Assembly (NCBI GenBank): GCA_007571105.1
Contig: RKRZ01000117.1
Span: 1 to 18,930, forward strand
DNA: 18,930 nucleotides
Reading direction: 5' to 3'
Source of the DNA: Gammaproteobacteria bacterium
Lineage (GTDB): Bacteria; Pseudomonadota; Gammaproteobacteria; Poriferisulfidales; Poriferisulfidaceae
Shown: positions 6,884 to 13,415 of the stretch, piece after piece
Layout of the letters: the number at the start of each line of letters is the position of its first letter
Numbering within the stretch: position 1 is the first letter of the stretch
Made by a program: the position numbers and the translations under genes
Notes under the pieces: generated by a model
Databases searched by the model: none
What the model saw: only the letters and a program-made list of their open reading frames with translations
Told to the model about the DNA's origin: nothing

Positions 6884-7834
6884 TTATGAAGGGGCTGATG
6901 CTTGTTGAATGCGCCGCAGTTCCATTCGCAGTGCGCCGTAAGTCTGCAAGAGAGTGATGTTGGCTTCTTCAACGATGACTTCATAGGAGTTCAAGTGAGT
7001 TCCATGCAGCAGAATCGGGTGGTCCGCATCGAGCGCAGCACGAAGTTTTCTCAATTCATTGGGCAGCAAGGAATCTTCCCGAGCGCCCGTGGCAATCGTG
7101 ATGCAGCCTGCATGGGCACGCTGCGCCGCGTAGGCGACCTCATCCGCCGCAATGTCGTGGCCAAGATAAATCGGACTCCAGCCGTAGGCGCGAACCGCAA
7201 CGCCCAGGCGCAGCAAGGGCAAGGTTCCCTCCTGCAACGTCATGCTGGCGACGATGGCGCGCCAAGGGTTGCTGCGTCCATTTCCGGGACAAGTGGCGTA
7301 ATGCACCAGATGGCTTTGAATGATATTGTCCGCCATGCGCTTTTGCGCATAGCGTAAGGAGCCTTGCCGACATTCATCTTGAATGTGCTGAACAAGTGGT
7401 GCGATCAGGTCTTCTTGCATGAACGGCTCTTCCAGAGTTTCTTCCGCTTCTTGAAGAGTCTGTTGCAGGTGTTCCGGATTCAAGTCGTTTACCGCGGCGA
7501 CGCATTGCTCAAAATAAGCGCCTACAATTTCCGTATTGGGGCGTGCGGAAGGTTGCCAGGGGACATCGTTTCGGGCGACTTCGTCGGTCTGGATCAGTTC
7601 CTGAAGTTTGTCCGTCGGCAGTTGCGCGATGTCACCGATTCTTCTTCCAGCTCGGGTCGCCTGCGCCAGCAGACGCAATCGCTCAATATCCTCGTCACGG
7701 TAAAGTCGGCGTTGTGAGTCAGAACGTTGTGGGGTGACGGCCTGATAACGGCGTTCCCAGGCGCGGATCAAATCCACGTTCAGGCCGCTGCGGGATGCGG
7801 CAACCTGAATCGGGTGCCGGGCAGGAGAATCCAC
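6884..7834 (-). CDS. MerR family regulator with CarH/LitR-like C-terminal domain
   Basis: This 316-residue regulator has an N-terminal MerR winged-helix domain (about 8-75), with VAASRSGLNVDLIRAWERRY (11-30) and RLYRDEDIERL as hallmarks. Residues about 100-180 form a helical segment and about 190-300 a Rossmann-like domain, the layout of the B12-dependent CarH/LitR light regulators. The cobalamin-binding signatures appear lost: Lys165-Arg166 sit where Glu-His is expected in the helical bundle, and the 196-207 segment (ASMTLQEGTLPL) lacks the DxHxxG-type histidine. It therefore probably does not sense B12 in the usual way. The start is GTG (7832-7834), which places the HTH at its normal distance from the N-terminus. 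It is divergent from the hydroxylase gene and is its most likely regulator. Confidence 0.85.
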   Translation of the reverse strand: MDSPARHPIQVAASRSGLNVDLIRAWERRYQAVTPQRSDSQRRLYRDEDIERLRLLAQATRAGRRIGDIAQLPTDKLQELIQTDEVARNDVPWQPSARPNTEIVGAYFEQCVAAVNDLNPEHLQQTLQEAEETLEEPFMQEDLIAPLVQHIQDECRQGSLRYAQKRMADNIIQSHLVHYATCPGNGRSNPWRAIVASMTLQEGTLPLLRLGVAVRAYGWSPIYLGHDIAADEVAYAAQRAHAGCITIATGAREDSLLPNELRKLRAALDADHPILLHGTHLNSYEVIVEEANITLLQTYGALRMELRRIQQASAPS

Positions 7835-7870
7835 GGGTCTGGTGTTATTTTGCCGAAATATTGTTCAGGT

Positions 7871-7898
7871 ATTATGCTGAATTTTAAGCGTTTGTCCA
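7871..7898 (-). promoter_or_regulatory. sigma-70-like promoter of the MerR-type regulator
   Basis: On the minus strand TGGACA (7898-7893) and CATAAT (7876-7871) are separated by 16 bases, each matching consensus at five of six positions. The start would fall near 7864, giving a leader of about 30 bases. The -35 box is one arm of the TTGTCCA dyad and the -10 lies inside a TTCAG-N8-CTGAA dyad (7864-7881), so autoregulation is plausible. Confidence 0.6.
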
Positions 7899-7915
7899 GC
7901 TTTAGTCTTGGACAA
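7892..7915. promoter_or_regulatory. candidate operator dyad TTGTCCA-N10-TGGACAA
   Basis: A perfect 7-base inverted repeat with a 10-base spacer lies in the divergent promoter region. A related half-site TTGTTCA occurs at 7861-7867 in the same orientation as the left arm, 31 bases away. The dyad overlaps the regulator -35 and is centred about 60 bases before the predicted hydroxylase start, positions suited to repression of one gene and activation of the other. Binding by the adjacent MerR-type protein is inference. Confidence 0.55.
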
Positions 7916-7923
7916 GAAAAAGT

Positions 7924-7958
7924 GCATTAATGCTGCAATTTGCTTTTAGTGCTAGATT
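7924..7958 (+). promoter_or_regulatory. candidate hydroxylase promoter: extended -10 with upstream palindrome
   Basis: An extended -10, TGC followed by TAGATT (7950-7958), precedes the hydroxylase gene by about 43 bases. No acceptable -35 lies 16-18 bases upstream; the place is taken by a perfect 10-base palindrome GCATTAATGC (7924-7933). This is the pattern of an activator-dependent promoter. Confidence 0.4.
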
Positions 7959-7987
7959 ATGGCTACCGGTAACGGCACACACATAAA

Positions 7988-7993
7988 AAGGAG
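7988..7993 (+). promoter_or_regulatory. strong ribosome-binding site of the alkB-like gene
   Basis: AAGGAG, eight bases before the ATG at 8002. It is the strongest Shine-Dalgarno in the window, where most genes have weak or no such site, suggesting high expression of the hydroxylase. Confidence 0.8.
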
Positions 7994-8001
7994 TTGCTTT
8001 T

Positions 8002-9150
8002 ATGAAGAAGTTTTTCATTAACGTGCGCTACTTTCTCGCGCCGCTGTTGATTCTGTCCGCATTGTTCGGGGTTCTCGCAGGCGGTCCGTGGGTTTGGACT
8101 GGCGTGGTTCTCATGGGCGTCGGCATCCTGGTTGACACCACCACACCGCAACGCACGATGGGCGCTGGCTTTGACGATGACGGAGACACCTACGGGATTC
8201 CGGCGTTGCAGAACGGCGTGATGTACTCCATGCTGGGCGTCTTTGTCCTGCTCCAGTTGGCAATCTGCTGGCGGATTTGGGAGTATGTCAACGGGATCGC
8301 TCCGACAGGGGAAATCGGCACGCTGCTGGGACTCTCCTATCAGGTTGGGATCACCGGAATGCAGCTGACCGGCGCAGTCATCTCAACGGGCATCTTCGCT
8401 GGCATCGGCATTATTTACGGGCATGAACTGGCGCACACCAAGGGCTTCAGTTTCGTCATCGCCCGCTGGATGATGGCGTTGTCCGGTTCTGCTCATTTCT
8501 GCTATGCGCATGTCTACAACCATCATCTGGAATTGGGTTGCGAAGACGACCCGGCGACTTCTCCGCGTGGTCGGAGCATGTACGCGCATCTGCCGAAGTC
8601 CTATTTCGGACAGAGCAAGTTCCTCTACACGATGGAGAAACATCGTCTGGCACGTTTGGGCGTTCCTTTCCTGTCCTGGCAGAATCGCTGGATTCGCGGC
8701 TACGCCATGAGCCTGCCGACGCTCTTCCTGTTCTGGTTGGCCGGCGGCTGGCTTGGCATTTGCGCCATGCTGCTGATCTGGATGATTTCCAACTTTGAGT
8801 TGGAAGCGCTCAACTATCTGGAGCATTATGGCCTGATTCGCGAGAAAGGCCAGCCGATTGATTATCGCCACAGCTGGGACAACAGCACGGCGTTCACGAG
8901 CTGGTTCTTTATTGAGATTGGCCGTCAGGCGGACCACCATGACCGCGGCGAGACCCATTTCTGGGAGCTCGACGAAGTCGGGGCGCCGAATACGGGAATG
9001 GGGTACTTCACCCTGTTCGCGCTGGCGTTGATTCCGCCGGTGTTCCACAAGTTCATGGAGCGGGAACTCAAGAAATGGGATGACGAGGAAGCCTCCGAGG
9101 GCGAACTCCAAGTCTCCCGCGCGATCAACAAGGTTGCAGGCTACGCATAA
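8002..9150 (+). CDS. AlkB/XylM-type membrane di-iron hydroxylase (alkane 1-monooxygenase-like)
   Basis: A 382-residue integral membrane monooxygenase of the AlkB/XylM superfamily, which hydroxylates terminal methyl groups of alkanes or alkylaromatics with O2 and electrons from a small redox protein. Hydrophobic helices occur around 9-47, 74-97, 112-140 and 233-265. Histidine boxes are HELAH (141-145), HVYNHH (170-175), NYLEHYGL (271-278) and ADHHDRGETHFWEL (310-323). They differ from classical AlkB boxes (HELGHK, EHNRGHH, LQRHSDHHA) and in the second and last boxes, and in the C-terminal LIPP, W-D and NKVAG features, resemble xylene monooxygenase XylM. The exact substrate is therefore open. 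No rubredoxin, ferredoxin or reductase is adjacent. It is monocistronic: strong ribosome-binding site upstream, intrinsic terminator downstream, divergent regulator. The symbol alkB is commonly used but may not be exact. Confidence 0.9.
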   Translation: MKKFFINVRYFLAPLLILSALFGVLAGGPWVWTGVVLMGVGILVDTTTPQRTMGAGFDDDGDTYGIPALQNGVMYSMLGVFVLLQLAICWRIWEYVNGIAPTGEIGTLLGLSYQVGITGMQLTGAVISTGIFAGIGIIYGHELAHTKGFSFVIARWMMALSGSAHFCYAHVYNHHLELGCEDDPATSPRGRSMYAHLPKSYFGQSKFLYTMEKHRLARLGVPFLSWQNRWIRGYAMSLPTLFLFWLAGGWLGICAMLLIWMISNFELEALNYLEHYGLIREKGQPIDYRHSWDNSTAFTSWFFIEIGRQADHHDRGETHFWELDEVGAPNTGMGYFTLFALALIPPVFHKFMERELKKWDDEEASEGELQVSRAINKVAGYA

Positions 9151-9160
9151 GGCTTGAGAT

Positions 9161-9172
9161 TGGCGATCGCCA
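9161..9172. repeat. 12-base perfect palindrome TGGCGATCGCCA
   Basis: A perfect palindrome with GCGATCGC at its core, between the hydroxylase stop and its terminator. Only one copy with this full sequence was noticed. Function unknown. Confidence 0.5.
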
Positions 9173-9180
9173 TTGACAAG

Positions 9181-9208
9181 AAGCGCCCCCGAATGGGGGC
9201 GCTTTTTT
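9181..9208 (+). terminator. intrinsic terminator of the alkB-like gene
   Basis: AAGCGCCCCC-GAAT-GGGGGCGCTT forms a perfect 10-base-pair GC-rich stem with a four-base loop, followed by more T residues. It begins 30 bases after the hydroxylase stop, so the hydroxylase is probably transcribed alone. Confidence 0.95.
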
Positions 9209-9260
9209 GTGCGTTCCAGTGCGCAAGCCCGAAAATGCCCTGCGTACAATATCTGAAATC

Positions 9261-9995
9261 ATGGCGCAAATCGGACAAACTCGGCCGCTTCCGGACCACA
9301 TAACGCGTGGACTTGAGACGGCGGAAGATCATTCGTTTCTGCAGAAGCGTGCGTTGGAATTGCGGGCGCGATTGCGTTACACCGAACTGGATGCCGCCGC
9401 TCGGCTCGCCATCCAGTTGGAGTTGGCCGAGATTCTCTTGACGCTGGATGAAGGGCCCAAGGCCTATGCAGCGGCACGCGAAGCCTTGGATGCGAGTCTG
9501 ATGCAGGAACGCTATGAGTCGGCAGTGCAGGCGTGCCTGTTCATGTACCGCAGTGAGCAGCAGCATTCCATTTCCGCGTTGGGGCAAGGCCTTTGGCTGG
9601 CGGTGGCCTGCCCGATTGATCCGGAGTTGAGTCTGGAAATGCTGCGCGCGTTGATTGAGGAGACGCCAGCGGATTCTGATGGCGCGGCGGTAGCCGCCAT
9701 GTTGGGATATTTCCTGATGGAAATGCGTGCGCCAGAAGATAATCAGGAACGTCTGGTATTTTTGGCTCGTCAATTGGTCGCGGAGGTGGCGGAACGCCAT
9801 CGCGGCATTACGGATGATGAAAGCATCAGCATCTGGGCACAGATGCATGAACTGGATGATGTCGATCAGTTGCTGGAACGCATGGCTGTCATTATTGATG
9901 CGATTACCGAAGTCTGGTGGTTTGATCGTGATGCACTGCGGGCCCGCTTCGCCGCCAAAGATGCTGACGGAGGGAATGATCCAGACCCATCCTGA
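9261..9995 (+). CDS. uncharacterised helical protein upstream of dinB
   Basis: A 244-residue protein from the ATG at 9261 (MAQIGQTRPL). The frame stays open to about 9207, but that part lies in the terminator, so the 9261 start is preferred. The sequence is acidic, rich in Ala, Leu and Glu, and looks entirely helical, with repeats resembling TPR or other helical-hairpin solenoids (for example YAAAREALDASL and AVQACLFMYRSEQ). There is no signal peptide, membrane helix, catalytic motif or metal site. I do not recognise the family. Its 3' end overlaps dinB by 20 bases, so the two are likely cotranscribed and possibly coupled. A TACAAT hexamer at 9245-9250, ten bases before the ATG, may be its -10; no Shine-Dalgarno is seen. 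Confidence 0.75.
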   Translation: MAQIGQTRPLPDHITRGLETAEDHSFLQKRALELRARLRYTELDAAARLAIQLELAEILLTLDEGPKAYAAAREALDASLMQERYESAVQACLFMYRSEQQHSISALGQGLWLAVACPIDPELSLEMLRALIEETPADSDGAAVAAMLGYFLMEMRAPEDNQERLVFLARQLVAEVAERHRGITDDESISIWAQMHELDDVDQLLERMAVIIDAITEVWWFDRDALRARFAAKDADGGNDPDPS

Positions 9996-11067
9996 GACCC
10001 GGCGGCGGATCATCCATGTCGATATGGATGCTTTTTATGCTGCTGTGGAGATGCGCGAGAACCCTTCATTGCGCGGCCGCCCCTTGGTGGTCGGCGGCGA
10101 CCCGGATCGCCGGGGCACGGTAGCAACCTGCAATTACGAGGCGCGCAAATTTGGCATTCACTCTGCAATGGCGAGCAAGACGGCACGCAAGCGCTGTCCG
10201 GAGGTGCTGTTTCTGAAGCCCAGATTTGAATTGTATCGAGAGGTATCGGCAGAAATCCGAGAGATCTTTCTGGATTACACAAACCGGGTTGAGCCCCTGT
10301 CGTTGGATGAAGCATATCTGGATGTCACGAGATGCCGGCTGTTCGGGGGCGTGGCAACTGACATTGCGCGTGACATCAAACGCCGAATTCTGGAGCATAC
10401 GAAACTGACGGCTTCTGCCGGAGTGTCTTACAACAAGTTTCTGGCAAAAATTGCCTCAGATATGAACAAGCCGGATGGCCTGACCGTGATTCGCCCGCAT
10501 GAAGCGAAGGCGCTGGTGAGCCAGTTGCCGATCGGAAAATTTTTCGGAGTGGGCCCGGTTACTGAGAAGCGCATGAAGGAATTAGGCATCCACACCGGCG
10601 CTGATTTACAACGCTGGTCCTTAAGTCGCTTGCAGCCCCTGTTTGGCAAACATGCGGAATACTACCACCAGGCGGCGTTTGGGATCGATGTTCGCGAGGT
10701 CGAGCCCAACCGTCCCAGAAAATCGGTCGGGTCGGAGACGACGTTCGATAAAGACTTGAGCGATCTCGAAGAAATGCTTTCCCAGTTGAGATTGCGTGCG
10801 CGGGAAGTTGCGCTGAATTTGCAGGAGCGGCAATTGACGGGGAAAACCGTTACCGTCAAGGTCAAATTCAGTGATTTCACGCAAGTGACGCGCAGTTATT
10901 CTTTCAATCACCCGCTGACTTCTTATCGTCAGATGATTGAGGTACTTCCGCAATTGTTGCATCATGCGGTTTCAGTACGTTCCCGCGCGGTGCGCTTGTT
11001 GGGTGTGACGGTTTCCAACCTGGTCCGATCTGACGAAGAAACCATCGCGCAACGCAGTCTATTGTAG
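9976..11067 (+). CDS. dinB: DNA polymerase IV (Y-family)
   Basis: Pol IV is an error-prone translesion polymerase that extends past damaged bases. From the ATG at 9976 the product is 363 residues (E. coli DinB has 351). Catalytic residues are Asp16 in IIHVDMDAFYAAVE and Asp111-Glu112 in PLSLDEAYLDVT; Tyr21 is the probable steric gate against ribonucleotides. A palm/fingers region, SAGVSYNKFLAKIASDMNKPDG, the HhH thumb (PIGKFFGVGPVTEKRM) and the little-finger domain follow in order. The C-terminus ends in QRSLL, a good fit to the pentapeptide that binds the beta sliding clamp. The start is uncertain: an ATG at 9961 is also in frame, and GGAGG (9969-9973) is rather close to 9976. A much longer frame, open from 9727, is rejected because it overlaps the upstream gene. 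Confidence 0.96.
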   Translation: MIQTHPETRRRIIHVDMDAFYAAVEMRENPSLRGRPLVVGGDPDRRGTVATCNYEARKFGIHSAMASKTARKRCPEVLFLKPRFELYREVSAEIREIFLDYTNRVEPLSLDEAYLDVTRCRLFGGVATDIARDIKRRILEHTKLTASAGVSYNKFLAKIASDMNKPDGLTVIRPHEAKALVSQLPIGKFFGVGPVTEKRMKELGIHTGADLQRWSLSRLQPLFGKHAEYYHQAAFGIDVREVEPNRPRKSVGSETTFDKDLSDLEEMLSQLRLRAREVALNLQERQLTGKTVTVKVKFSDFTQVTRSYSFNHPLTSYRQMIEVLPQLLHHAVSVRSRAVRLLGVTVSNLVRSDEETIAQRSLL

Positions 11068-11077
11068 CTTGGCGGTG

Positions 11078-11086
11078 TGCTAGACT
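11078..11086 (+). promoter_or_regulatory. possible extended -10 for the TraB/GumN-family gene
   Basis: TGC followed by TAGACT lies in the 54-base gap after dinB, 35 bases before the next ATG. No good -35 was found. The gene may alternatively be read through from dinB. Confidence 0.3.
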
Positions 11087-11121
11087 TTACCCGAATTTTT
11101 CCGAACCCTGCCTATTGATTT

Positions 11122-12063
11122 ATGTTGCCTGATCGCTCAATTGCCGGGCTATTGATTCTTTTATTGCTTGTGACGACGTGGGGCCTCTACGACGTCACGC
11201 AGCATGTGCCGTTTACAGAGGGAGTATTCTGGAAGGTCAGCAAGGAAGGGGAAACGGTGGGGCACATTCTGGGGACAGTCCACAGCAACGACGAGCGGGT
11301 AACGCGCCTCTCTCCGGAGGTCATGGACATTTTTAATCGCTCCGAGGGTTATGCCATCGAGGCCATTCCAAGCACCAAATTCTGGAATCCCTACCACGGC
11401 CACCAAAACATTCGCGGACGCATGATGTTGTCAGACGGTCAGACTCTGGCAGAAGTCGCAGGTGAGGAGATTGCGGAGAAAGTCTACACTATTCTCAAGC
11501 AAAATCAGGCGGAGGAGAAGTTCGCGCGGCGTATCAAGCCATGGGCGGCGATTCACAGCCTGTCCATCAAGTCGGAGCACAAGGGGCCGATTGTCGATCA
11601 GAAACTGCTGGATTTGGCGGCGCTTCAGCAGAAAGAGTTGTTTCAAGTTGAAACCCCCGAAGAGTTATTAGCCGCGTTCTACGCGATGCCGATGGATTCG
11701 CAGATTTCCCTACTGAAAGATAAGTTGCGCGCTTATCCGCACATGCGCGAAACGATGGAACAGATTATTAAGGCTTATAGGCGAGAAGATTTGCAGGCGA
11801 TGATGGATCTGTCGACTGATTTTATTGATAAAGATCCTGCGAAACGAAAGCACTACCTGAGTTACATGAAACACGCCATTGATATTCGCAGCGTGGTCAT
11901 GACGCACTACATGAGAATCTTGTTTGCCAAGGCTAATGTGTTTGTTGCTGTGGGGGCTTTGCACCTGCACGGGAAGAATGGTGTTCTAGCCCTGTTGGAG
12001 CAACCCTTGTATGGGGGTTATCAGGTTGAGCGCGTGGTTGCTCGGTTGTTTGCTGAAGACTGA
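11122..12063 (+). CDS. TraB/GumN (TIKI-like) family protein, membrane-anchored
   Basis: A 313-residue protein of the TraB/PrgY/GumN superfamily, related to the TIKI metalloproteases. An N-terminal hydrophobic segment (8-22) suggests a signal anchor or signal peptide directing the rest to the periplasm; there is no lipobox cysteine. Family motifs are the GTVH of HILGTVHSND (48-57), Glu80 in YAIEA, and the C-terminal FVAVGALHLHGKNGVLALL segment with the second GxxH-type histidine. These are the proposed metal-binding residues of a gluzincin-like site. Its bacterial role is not established; peptide or surface-protein processing is the general guess. It lies 54 bases after dinB in the same direction, and is convergent with the SDR gene. 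No clear Shine-Dalgarno precedes the ATG. Confidence 0.82.
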   Translation: MLPDRSIAGLLILLLLVTTWGLYDVTQHVPFTEGVFWKVSKEGETVGHILGTVHSNDERVTRLSPEVMDIFNRSEGYAIEAIPSTKFWNPYHGHQNIRGRMMLSDGQTLAEVAGEEIAEKVYTILKQNQAEEKFARRIKPWAAIHSLSIKSEHKGPIVDQKLLDLAALQQKELFQVETPEELLAAFYAMPMDSQISLLKDKLRAYPHMRETMEQIIKAYRREDLQAMMDLSTDFIDKDPAKRKHYLSYMKHAIDIRSVVMTHYMRILFAKANVFVAVGALHLHGKNGVLALLEQPLYGGYQVERVVARLFAED

Positions 12064-12090
12064 TTTTCCGCGAAGCGTCCGGCTACTTTC

Positions 12091-12786
12091 CTAACTTCTC
12101 CCATAAACGGGCACGGTGGCACCGTTGACCGAGGTGTTGTCCGGGTCTGCCAATTGTCCGATGACGATGGCAAGATCACTTGGAGGAACCCAACGAGAAT
12201 GATCCGCGTTGGGCATATCGGTGCGGTTGCGTGGAGTATCGATCGTTCCCGGCAAAATGCAATTAACGGTAATTCCGGTGTCAGCACATTCAAGAGCCAG
12301 AACTTCGGTGAGAGTGACAACGGCGGCTTTGGATGTACAGTAGGGCGCCATACGCGCACCGGGACGTCGGACGGCACGAGCGCCGATGTTGATAATGCGC
12401 CCGAAATTCGCTTCACGCATGATGGGGAGCACTTGAGCGCAAGACAGCCATGCGGTCACCGCGTTGATCTGGAACATATCCAACCAGTCGTCCAGAGCAG
12501 TTTCTTCGACACGCGGCCCCATAGCAAAGCCACCTGCCACATTGGCCAGGATATCGATGCGGCCGTGGTCTCCGTGAATGGTCTGGAAAGCCTCTCTTAC
12601 AGCAGACTCCTTTGTGAGGTCGCAGGCATAGGTGCCCGCAGTGCTCGGGAGTTTCTGCAGGGCCGCGGCATCAAGGTCAACGGCAATTACTTGGGCACCC
12701 AGTTTGCTGAAGTGTGCCACGCATGCTTGGCCTAGGGCGCCAGCTGCGCCGGTGATGATGGCAACACGGTCTTGCAGGGGATTCAT
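12091..12786 (-). CDS. short-chain dehydrogenase/reductase (SDR)
   Basis: A 231-residue classical SDR with an NAD(P)-binding Rossmann fold. Motifs are TGAAGALG (12-19), the acidic Asp37 after the second strand (VIAVDLD) suggesting NAD(H) preference, NVAG (82-85) and YxxxK (Tyr149, Lys153). The usual catalytic Ser before these is replaced: GRIINIGARAV has Gly-Ala where most relatives have Ser-Ser. The substrate is unknown. The ATG at 12784-12786 is preferred over a TTG 30 bases upstream because the N-terminus then begins at the normal place, and a perfect TATAAT (minus strand 12799-12794) lies only 7 bases before it. It is a single gene, convergent with the TraB/GumN gene (27-base gap) and divergent from the tRNA cluster. 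Confidence 0.88.
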   Translation of the reverse strand: MNPLQDRVAIITGAAGALGQACVAHFSKLGAQVIAVDLDAAALQKLPSTAGTYACDLTKESAVREAFQTIHGDHGRIDILANVAGGFAMGPRVEETALDDWLDMFQINAVTAWLSCAQVLPIMREANFGRIINIGARAVRRPGARMAPYCTSKAAVVTLTEVLALECADTGITVNCILPGTIDTPRNRTDMPNADHSRWVPPSDLAIVIGQLADPDNTSVNGATVPVYGRS

Positions 12787-12793
12787 GTTCGGA

Positions 12794-12799
12794 ATTATA
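12794..12799 (-). promoter_or_regulatory. -10 box of the SDR gene, possibly leaderless
   Basis: A consensus TATAAT on the minus strand ends 7 bases before the SDR ATG. If used, transcription would start at or next to the ATG. No clear -35 and no Shine-Dalgarno were seen. Confidence 0.45.
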
Positions 12800-12864
12800 G
12801 GGAATGTGTGTAGCAAACACTTATAAGTTTCCGGTTGGAATCTCTCTTGTCGTCCATTTGCGTC

Positions 12865-12883
12865 TCATATATTCGGAATATGA
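12865..12883. repeat. dyad in the SDR-tRNA intergenic region
   Basis: TCATAT-N7-ATATGA is a perfect 6-base dyad. An alternative register, ATATTC-G-GAATAT, uses the same bases. It lies in the 189-base gap between the SDR gene and the tRNA cluster, about 80 bases before the SDR ATG. A regulatory role is possible; otherwise this gap holds only candidate promoter elements. Confidence 0.35.
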
Positions 12884-12958
12884 TCCACAAAACAGCGGGG
12901 TTTCAAAGCCCGAATGATCAGACAATGGCGAAAATTGCACATGCAGGGCGAGCGCACA

Positions 12959-12967
12959 TGTTAAACT
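12959..12967 (+). promoter_or_regulatory. possible promoter of the tRNA cluster
   Basis: An extended -10 (TGT followed by TAAACT) lies 8 bases before the tRNA-Pro gene, with TTGCAC at 12935-12940 further upstream. The spacing (21 bases) is longer than optimal, so the assignment is tentative. Confidence 0.3.
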
Positions 12968-12975
12968 TGCACCGC

Positions 12976-13052
<77 letters not shown>

Positions 13053-13083
13053 TGAATTCGTTGCGGTTCAAACGGTAAAATGT

Positions 13084-13160
13084 GCGCCCGTAGCTCAGCG
13101 GATTAGAGCATCGGTCTTCTAAACCGGAGGTCGCAGGTTCGAGTCCTGCCGGGCGTGCCA
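13084..13160 (+). tRNA. tRNA-Arg (anticodon TCT)
   Basis: A 77-base cloverleaf with encoded CCA. The acceptor arms are GCGCCCG and CGGGCGT, the outermost pair being G-U, with discriminator G. The anticodon loop CTTCTAA gives TCT, reading AGA/AGG arginine codons. It starts 31 bases after tRNA-Pro. Confidence 0.97.
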
Positions 13161-13171
13161 ATTCCGGTTGT

Positions 13172-13248
13172 GGTGAGTGTAGCTCAGCCGGTAGAGCACA
13201 GGATTGTGGCTCCTGAGGTCGCGGGTTCAAATCCCGTCACTCACCCCA
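13172..13248 (+). tRNA. tRNA-His (anticodon GTG)
   Basis: A cloverleaf with acceptor arms GTGAGTG and CACTCAC and discriminator C73; the coordinates include the encoded extra 5' G at 13172 that pairs with C73, the histidine identity feature. The anticodon loop TTGTGGC gives GTG. CCA is encoded at 13246-13248. Confidence 0.97.
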
Positions 13249-13289
13249 TTTTCCGGCGTGCCTCTACGAAAATGGATACTTGGCGAGTT

Positions 13290-13365
13290 GGGCCATTAGC
13301 TCAATTGGTAGAGCAACTGACTCTTAATCAGCAGGTTCGGGGTTCGAGTCCCTGATGGCCCACCA
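13290..13365 (+). tRNA. tRNA-Lys (anticodon CTT)
   Basis: A 76-base cloverleaf with encoded CCA. The acceptor arms are GGGCCAT and ATGGCCC. The anticodon loop CTCTTAA gives CTT, reading AAG lysine codons. The outer pair of the anticodon stem is a mismatch (A-C); the rest is regular. The last gene of the cluster; no terminator hairpin follows it. Confidence 0.96.
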
Positions 13366-13406
13366 TCGTCGAGCCGCGTGTTGCTACCATTAAGGGCGAT
13401 ACTTTT

Positions 13407-13410
13407 GGAG
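13407..13410 (+). promoter_or_regulatory. Shine-Dalgarno of the MBL-fold gene
   Basis: GGAG five bases before the ATG at 13416, which fixes this start. Confidence 0.6.
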
Positions 13411-13415
13411 TTTCG

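Noticed and set aside
8383..9249. Long open frame antisense to the hydroxylase (288 codons)
   Set aside because: It is a shadow of the hydroxylase gene: low-complexity His/Arg/Gln-rich translation, no family resemblance, and it runs through the terminator.
9727..9975. N-terminal extension of dinB in the same frame
   Set aside because: The added 83 residues lie over the 3' third of the upstream gene and are unlike any Pol IV; the conserved IIHVDMD block starts shortly after 9976.
9141..10013. Long open frame antisense to the 9261 gene (290 codons)
   Set aside because: The opposite strand has the more protein-like composition and the overlap with dinB; the antisense product shows no recognisable pattern and also crosses the terminator.
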